Source: Omphalotus guepiniiformis
Taxonomy: Eukaryota > Basidiomycota > Agaricomycetes > Agaricales > Omphalotaceae
Length of the DNA: 64,000 nt
Assembly (NCBI GenBank): GCA_028554645.1
Contig: JAQOOI010000080.1
Coordinates: 1,488,001-1,552,000, forward strand
Reading direction: 5' to 3'
Shown piece after piece: positions 58,212-64,000 of this stretch. The notes under the pieces are model-generated. The model worked only from the letters and a program-made list of their open reading frames with translations, was not told the origin of the DNA and searched no databases. The position numbers and the translations under genes were made by a program. Positions within the stretch are counted from its first letter, which is position 1. The number at the start of each line of letters is the position of its first letter.

Positions 58212-58676
58212 GGCAGTCGACAGTTAAGGTGAACGTGAAGGACGTTAAAAAGAGAAGTGTTGTTGGCTGGACGTGGACGGGAATAAAGTGGAAATACGAA
58301 CACAGAGTGGCGGGTAGACTTATGAGTTGTGAAAGGGTAACGAGGCAATGTCCCGGAGTGCATCGCTTCTTCGGCGTACTCCGAGCACTCCTCTAACCGT
58401 CGCCGGTGCACCGCTGCCTGCACATCCTCCTGACGCCCTTGCCATCACTGCCTAGGCGCATACTCTTCTCCGCAAAACAAGTCAGAGTTGTCCACAGAGT
58501 TTCAGATCCAAGTTCTGCTCATTCAAGCTCATTATTGCCTTCTTCATGCATCTTCTCTCACTTACCAGCTCACTTTTCCGTCAGCTCGGTTCACTTTTCA
58601 CATGAACTCGCATACAATGATACATATGCCGTCCGTCTATAAAAAGATTTCGTAAACAACTCTCAGAGATCACATC
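58212..58676. other. Divergent promoter region of chitin synthase and the GST-like gene
   Basis: About 465 bases between two divergent starts. A pyrimidine-rich plus strand (TCTTCATGCATCTTCTCTC) precedes the GST-like start, and CTATAAAAAG at about 58637-58646 is a possible TATA box for that gene. No coding exon is supported. Confidence 0.5.
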
Positions 58677-60046
58677 ATGTCATCGCCGCCCAGCGTTATA
58701 CTGTACCGGTCAGTACATCTAAGTAAAAGCTATACTGCCCTGCTGAATGTCGTGCGCTCGATCAGATATGATGCCTCTCCCTTTTCTGTTAAAGTGGAGA
58801 ACATCTTGTTGCTCAAAAATATTCCCTACCAACAGGTCAATGTAGGTTGCATTCTAGCAGTACACTTGCCGCGACTGTTCACACTTCACAGGTAGCGCCA
58901 GTTCTTCCCCGTCCCGAGATCACAAATCTCCTCGGCTTGACATATCGTCGAATTCCTATCCTCGCCATAGGGAATGATATCTATTGTGACTCTAGGTATA
59001 TCTTTCCTCCCGTGTAAAAAGTTCTCTGGTCTGAATCTCTAGTCTTATTGCATCCGTGTTGGAGCGACGTTTCGCTCCTTCCAGAGCTCTTTTTGGAACC
59101 ATCTTTCCTCCAAAGAAGCACGGTGGAAACCCAGAGACTGGCCTCTTGAAAGCCTTCTGCAAACATTATGTGGATACGTTATTATTTTCCCTGGCTCCCG
59201 TACTCCTACCCTGGGAAAAAATGCCTGCCTCATTCATCGAAGACAGATCTACAGTATGATCATCTCCCTTTTCGACCTCTAATGGTTTTTTTTGAGAGAC
59301 TTCATTTAGCTTATGGGTCCTATAAATGTGCAGGCTATCAGTGCGTCTAGAGGGAAGCACCTTAGCGCCTTGTCCGCACAACTAGTCAGTCTTTGTATAC
59401 AACTAGCTAAAGGCACTCACTCATGACTTGCCATCCAGACTTTAATCAATGAACAACTTCAGGATAATCGAGAGTGGCTATTCGATACCGAATTGCCTAG
59501 TCTAGCTGACATAGCTGTTCACTTCATATTCAATTGGATTCGCTCGTTCCGTAACGCCGAAACACTCTTCGACGAATCAAGGATTCCTTATGTGTTGAAG
59601 GTAAAGCACTATATTTCTTCGTTATCCTCTTTCCAACGCAAAGGATTCGTAGTGGCTTGATCGCGTGAACAAACATCTGGCGACTCTGAAGAAATATTAT
59701 GCACCTCCGCAACCAATTTTGGGTACGCAGGCAGCAAGTTTGATTGCTTCGTCCCCATATGAGCATTACGACGTCGTTGGTTTTGATACCGTGGAAGCTG
59801 CCAGACTTGGAGTTCAGCGCGAGCAAATCGTGTCCATGACCCCTGATGACACAGGTACTGTCCTTGTTGCTCGTCATTTATTGAATTCACAATTCTCTAT
59901 CAGGACCGAGATTCGCTACCACGGGGAAACTGGTCGCATTGAACCAAGAAGAATTTGTTATCGAGGTGCAAGGCACAGCTGGCGTCTTTCGTTGTCATTT
60001 TCCGAGAATAGGATTCACCGCAAAACTCTTCAAGAACAAACTGTAG
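58677..60046 (+). CDS. GST-fold protein with an extra C-terminal domain
   Basis: Eight exons give about 340 residues. The N-terminus MSSPPSVILYRYDASPFSVK is a thioredoxin-fold GST start (YDASPFSxK in place of the usual S-P-x-x). Next come VENILLLKNIPYQQVNVAPV, LPRPEITNLLGLTYRRIPIL, NDIYCDSSLIASVLERRF. The helical domain includes FCKHYVDTLLFSLAPVLL, DNREWLFDTELPSLADIAVH and FIFNWIRSFRNAETLF. After VNKHLATLKKYY comes a segment not typical of GSTs, YDVVGFDTVEAARLGVQREQ then TTGKLVALNQEEFVIEV and GVFRCHFPRIGFTAKLFKNK, before TAG at 60044-60046. The activity is not known to me; GST-like proteins with this tail occur in fungi. Confidence 0.75.
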
Positions 60047-60618
60047 CTGACGACCCAAAGTCGAATATAGCAGATATTGATGTGGCTGCTGCGTGTAATT
60101 ATATATATAGCCCAACTGGAGTCATCATACAACGGCGCTCACTCCGTGCTTATTGAACCGCAGCCAGCGCAGTAATCAATTCTCGTAAGCTTGTCTGGAC
60201 GACCCTTTGCCTAAATATGTACGACGGTGGGCAGGGTCACCTGTGCGCTCCAGTACATTTTCGGCTTCTGTGAGTTGTGCCACTTGTGGTCGTGATCACA
60301 TAAAAAGCTTTCACAAAGGGTTTCAGCGTCAGGCGCAACTGGTGACATCGGCATTCCGATATACCTCATTGACCTCGCATGATCCGACTGTGAAGCCCGT
60401 AAGCTAGACAGCAAGGCTCTTCTTCATACCTCTGACCGAAAGTATGTACTAGTGTCAGATATACAAAAATGAATCTTTTCGAAATTACAGAATACAATGT
60501 GAGATATAGAGCAATGGCCCCGGGAGTACGGGCCGGAACTTGGCTAGCACGTGAGATTCGCGAAAACTCATTCCCCCCACAGTCTGTCACAGTGCATACG
60601 TGCTACAGTGCGAAAGCC
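60047..60618. other. Intergenic region before the unknown mitochondrial-like gene
   Basis: About 570 bases between two plus-strand genes. An in-frame upstream extension (ATG 60469) of the following gene is possible, but it reads as weakly protein-like. Nothing else is supported. Confidence 0.4.
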
Positions 60619-61283
60619 ATGGCTGCAATCGCGAGAGCAAAGACATTCATCAGATTCAGCACTCAGCATGCACGAGAACTAGTTCACTCTGTTCTCAAAC
60701 CACATCCAGCAGTAGGGTTGCGCGCACAAGATATATACGAACGCATTCACACTCAGTTTCCTGATGCTAAAGAGAAGGAGGAATACCTACCGAAAGCGGT
60801 GAGAGAGGAAAGTACCTTGCCCGGCACTCCTTTACCTCCCAATAAAGAACACCCTATTCGATCGATGAAGTGAGTCCATTTCTCTCTTAACTCGCGATTC
60901 CAGAATGCAGAAAAGTCGTACACAGCTACTTGAAAAGGATAGTTCTACCAGAAATGGAAAAACTGGGCGAAGTAAAACAGATTTCTCTGCAGCAGGGCGT
61001 TGTAAACGCAGAGGGAGTGCGTCTAGACCGGGTCAAATATAGCAAAACGGAAATTGTTTCTATTCCTACTGATATGCAAGGAAAGCAGGAGTGGCGGTGG
61101 AGGTTGGTTCCAGGACAACCTTTGAAGGAAATCCCGGACCCCATCTTGGAGGACGTGATATCGGTGCAATCAGCGACTGTTGACTTGTGTGGAGCACATT
61201 CAATGCGGAAGAAGGCCAGGGAAAGGCGGAAAGAGGATTTTTTACGATACCAGCTTGACACTTTCGGGAGACGTTTGCGTTGA
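60619..61283 (+). CDS. Unrecognised protein with mitochondrial-like presequence
   Basis: Two exons, joined at about 60868/60913 (ATGAA|gtgagt...gcag|AAAAGTC), give about 205 residues. The N-terminus MAAIARAKTFIRFSTQHARE is basic and amphipathic, like a matrix presequence. The body includes VLKPHPAVGLRAQDIYERIH, EHPIRSMKKVVHSYLKRIVL, PEMEKLGEVKQISLQQG and EWRWRLVPGQPLKEIPDP. The C-terminus is very basic (RKKARERRKEDFLRYQLDTF, then GRRLR). The basic tail and presequence would suit a mitochondrial ribosomal or RNA-binding protein, but I do not recognise the family. An upstream in-frame ATG at 60469 is less likely. Confidence 0.65.
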
Positions 61284-61392
61284 AATGACTTCGTTGAAAT
61301 CTACACTGATGCAGTCACCTAATTCTTCAGTATAATAGAATGCTCCGCGTTTCTAGGACTATGATACTGCATTCCCCAGCTAGAATAATGAA

Positions 61393-62128
61393 CTACGCTC
61401 TATCACGCCCGTAAACCTCCAGACATCTTTCTTCAAATGCGTTGACCATCTGCTTAGATACTTGTCCGAAGAATGCAGAGGAGACTGCAGCATGAATCGG
61501 ATTTTCAAAAGCAAAAGACAAGTCTAATGACACCAGCGTAGATTCAGGAGGACGATGTTGAATGACCCCGCTGTTGTCCTGCCCGCGTTGGTTTACTTGA
61601 GGTGCAGTTTGGGGTGACATGGGCTTGAATGACCAAGTGGTAGTCAAACTCTTGAATAACGGTGTGGAGGAGGAAGCAACAGCCTGAGAACGTGTTAATT
61701 CCATAACATATGCTTAAAGCAGAAGGCGCACCTCTACAGATGTGAATGGAGTGCAGGTAACTCTACTGACATAGCTCTCATTGAAAGACAAAAACCCGAC
61801 GGTCAGTTCCGCTTCCATCGAGTAGGGCTTCGAGTCGTTCCGCACGACCGTGCCAAGAATGCGCGACCCAGTGCAGAACGGTACAAATTGAGGATAAGAA
61901 GACACGTTCGCTACAACCTCAAAAAGTTCATGCTGTTTATAGCTAAAGGTAAATTTGAGAGATCGAAGCACCGTAGTCAATGAGCGATACGTACTGCAGT
62001 ATCTTCTGCTCGCGATATGTCTGAGGAGCTGCATTGGGAAGCGAGGGGAAGGAAGGGAAGGAAAAGAAAGATCTCCTAAGTGAGCGAAAGTAATGAGGTG
62101 TCGTGGGCTGGTGGTGAACGAAGCGCAT
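61393..62128 (-). CDS. COQ10: COQ10, coenzyme Q-binding START-domain protein
   Basis: Three exons give about 200 residues. The N-terminus MRFVHHQPTTPHYFRSLRRS is a mitochondrial presequence. Exon 1 ends with TYREQKIL and splices (gtacgt...ctttag) into HYKQHELFEVVANVSSYPQF, VPFCTGSRILG, SMEAELTVGFLSFNESYVSR and VTCTPFTSVE. The last exon gives STLVSLDLSFAFENPIHAAV, then SSAFFGQVSKQMVNAFEER and ends GRDRA before TAG. A shorter start at 62034 would bypass the presequence and break the TYREQKILHYK element, so 62128 is preferred. Coq10 binds ubiquinone and supports its function in the respiratory chain. Confidence 0.9.
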
Positions 62129-62319
62129 GCAATGATGCAGAATGACCTCAGTGCTATCGTAAGAGGCTTGCCAGAAGATTTTTCTCAAGCTCATGCAACG
62201 GTCACATACACGAATAATATATAGATAAGAAACGGAACTCATTTGAATTTCTACGTAGCAGCATGCCTGGTAAGTATTTTAAACACTAAACATCGTTTAC
62301 AAGCAAGCAGATCCAGCTA

Positions 62320-63124
62320 TTACTGAGCGAAATCACCAGTCTCAGGGCAGTCTCTCGCAATATGATAAACGAAGTGAGTCACTGATCGAAAAATGAAGAA
62401 AATCTATATTTACATGACCTTCCTGCTGGCACTTGTAGCAAGTCTTGTTCTTGTTCGCCGCGGAAGGGCCCGTTGGAGCATCGCTAATGCTCGTACCAGG
62501 TGCGGCAAGGCAATCCCTAAAAAACAATGAGCACCTTGTAAATAGGACAGCAGGGAAGCTAAACGAACCTCGCCATATGATTAGGGCCTCCGCAACGGTA
62601 GCATTTCACCGGGGGCAACGTCGAGGTGTTGAGAGCACGGCCTGGTGGAGGGGCGCGCGAGGCAAACATACCGCCAGCCCCAGCACCGTTCGGGCAAGTG
62701 CGCGCAATATGTCCGAAACGACCACAATTCTGTAATATGTAAGGCAAATGCGGTTGCCTAATGACGAATATAACATACGTAGCACTTCTGATTATTCCCT
62801 TGTTGAATCCTCAAACTAGGGCATTCGGCTACAGAAAAAAAATTATTTTCTGAAAAGCTATTGCAATGTGAAGTTGTCGTACCTTGAATATGTCCCACAC
62901 CACCACAAGAGTAGCACTGCTTCGCAGACACTGTTCTGGGAGAGGGGCAGGCAGAGGACTCATGTCCCGGCTGTCGACAGTTGTAGCAAAGTCGCTGCTC
63001 TGAAGAGCAATTCTCGGCAATGTGTCCGACTAAGAAGTTCTAAGATGATTGCAGTGTCTGAAGAAAAGTCTAACGCACGATTGCCACACTTGAAGCATCC
63101 CTTCCTGGAAAACTGATACGCCAT
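62320..63124 (-). CDS. GIS2: GIS2/CNBP-type CCHC zinc-knuckle protein
   Basis: Six exons give about 180 residues with six zinc knuckles: CFKCGNLGHIAENC, CYNCRQPGHESSAC, CYSCGGVGHIQAEC, CYNCGRFGHIARTC, CYRCGGPNHMARDC and a final CYKCQQEGH. The first exon starts MAYQFSRKG. A Gly/Ala/Pro linker (GAGAGGMFASRAPPPG) sits between knuckles four and five. The last knuckle is completed (IARDCPETGDFAQ, stop at 62320-62322) only if the intron at 62362-62413 is removed, and that intron ends in CAT rather than AG. Read through, the protein would stop at 62342 after VNIDFLH. Gis2/CNBP binds single-stranded nucleic acids and translating mRNA. Confidence 0.85.
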
Positions 63125-63761
63125 GCTCGATACCGAACTTCTGCTGTTCTGAAGAGAAAAAGGGATACATATTGAGGCGAATACACCGAAACACGGCCTA
63201 ACGCACCTCGCTTCGCCCTCTTCCAACAATCCACTTGACGTCTCTGCCTCCTCCTTATGAAGAAGTGGATAAGTCGTTCAGCGAAAAATGTGTGATGAAA
63301 GTTTCTTCTTGCACTGCTCGGTGCTCCATCTCGGTCATGATGTATTTGGCTTAGTTTGGTTAACACCTTCAGACTCTGGCTTAATCAGACCTCCCCGAGG
63401 CGCCCGGGTGTAAGTTGCGACCAGGTTGCGACTGGCCTTGCAGTGCAAAAAATCCCACAAACACTCAAAAGAGGACTTGCAGGAATTCTCTCAAAAGATC
63501 AGTATTCAATATCATTCCCATTCTTCCTGCTATCTAAGTACATTCGTTGCACGAGGAACTGTGCCTGTCATCTATATCATCTTACAGACCGCAAGGCTCA
63601 CAACCCGGATCCAGCTAAAGGCCAATAAAGGCTTCCTGCGATGACCGTTATCTCCTATCGATCATGGCGTCCAGTAACAATAGTGTAATATTCCTTTTGA
63701 GTCATTTGACGAAACTGGCAACACTTAAGCTTCCGCCTAAACACGAGCGTCAATTTAGCGC
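63125..63761. other. Intergenic region
   Basis: Interval between the zinc-knuckle gene start and the probable promoter at the right edge. It contains the GIS2 promoter and 5' UTR on the minus strand. No coding exon or RNA gene is supported. Confidence 0.4.
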
Positions 63762-63769
63762 ATAAAAAG
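63762..63769 (+). promoter_or_regulatory. Possible TATA box of the right-edge gene
   Basis: ATAAAAAG lies in a moderately GC-rich context about 120 bp before a possible start codon, with a pyrimidine-rich tract (TTTCTCTTGTCATCTTTTC) just after it that resembles a fungal initiation region. Confidence 0.35.
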
Positions 63770-63889
63770 GCAGCGTGTTATTTTCTCTTGTCATCTTTTC
63801 ACCCTCATCTTGATCTGACAACAGGTGGCGTTTGACTAGAGGGTAAGCATCGTTCAGACACTCGGGACATGTATTACTTGACATTAGGC

Positions 63890-64000
63890 ATGCTTATAGG
63901 CTTTATCGGACCTTCCAGCGTTCAGGCAACCTTCGGACGTTCGCGTCCATCGCGCTTCTTGTTAGGATGCTGAGTGGCTTCCCTCAAGGTTGGTTGCACT
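63890..64000 (+). CDS. Probable 5' end of a gene running off the right edge (partial)
   Basis: A likely 5' UTR intron (gtaagc...cattag, about 63842-63888) ends just before an ATG at 63890, but that frame closes after 27 codons. A second frame across 63902-64000 is open to the edge and reads RTFQRSGNLRTFASIALLVR followed by MLSGFPQGW, with a basic, mitochondrial-like flavour. An ATG at 63970 in this frame could be the real start. Too short to name. Confidence 0.3.

Noticed and set aside
1..64000. CRISPR arrays, operons, riboswitches, transposons or viral inserts
   Set aside because: No repeat-spacer structure, no polycistronic bacterial layout, no transposase, integrase or reverse transcriptase motif, and no long terminal or inverted repeats were seen; all genes are spliced fungal genes.

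Overview
The window is nuclear DNA from a filamentous basidiomycete, most likely an Agaricomycete. Nearly every gene is split by short GT-AG introns of about 45-70 nt, genes lie tens to hundreds of bases apart on both strands, and the protein set is a conserved fungal one (division 1 chitin synthase, LAG1 ceramide synthase, Rheb, MOB1, NEM1, Elongator, DBP8). I see no transposon, virus, CRISPR array or rRNA. Gene models were built by eye, joining exons across introns by frame and family similarity, so outer limits are usually firmer than small internal exons.

Layout. 1-0.3 kb: 3' end of an unknown gene. 0.5-5.6 kb: a large SLIP-GC-like GTPase. 6.0-6.6 kb: a small His-rich protein. 6.9-9.0 kb: GPN3 and PYM1, divergent. 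9.1-13.6 kb: five compact genes, four of them mitochondrial by family (MCUR1/CCDC90-like, a glutathione transferase, COA5/PET191, IBA57, holo-ACP synthase). 13.7-16.8 kb: ELP2. 17.0-20.2 kb: an eIF4A-derived protein that has lost the catalytic helicase motifs. 20.7-24.5 kb: an RRM protein, FMC1, SUA5, a DUF302-like protein. 24.8-28.4 kb: DBP8 and a BTB-like protein. 28.9-31.6 kb: MOB1, tRNA-Ser(TGA), an HSP31/DJ-1 protein. 31.7-37.2 kb: U1A-type snRNP protein, LAG1 ceramide synthase, SNF7/VPS32, NEM1. 38.3-45.3 kb: two related MFS transporters in opposite orientation flanking a RING protein and an AARSD1-like editing protein. 45.5-50.3 kb: beta-mannosidase and Rheb. 50.9-58.2 kb: F-box protein, SPO12-like protein, RING protein, chitin synthase. 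58.7-63.1 kb: GST-like protein, a possibly mitochondrial unknown, COQ10, a GIS2/CNBP zinc-knuckle protein. The right edge holds the probable 5' end of another gene.

The genes are mainly unrelated housekeeping loci, but several themes recur. tRNA and translation: ELP2, SUA5, AARSD1, tRNA-Ser, PYM1, GIS2 and the eIF4A-like pseudohelicase. Mitochondrial assembly: MCUR1-like, COA5, IBA57, AcpS, FMC1, COQ10. Membrane and lipid: LAG1, NEM1, SNF7. Many genes are arranged head to head with 39-120 bp between start codons.

The points most worth a second look are the catalytically dead eIF4A paralogue (17.0-20.2 kb), a 4-bp GAAG duplication that breaks the beta-mannosidase frame at its catalytic NNE motif (47.45 kb), an intron of the zinc-knuckle gene that ends in CAT instead of CAG (62.36 kb), and three GC-AG introns.
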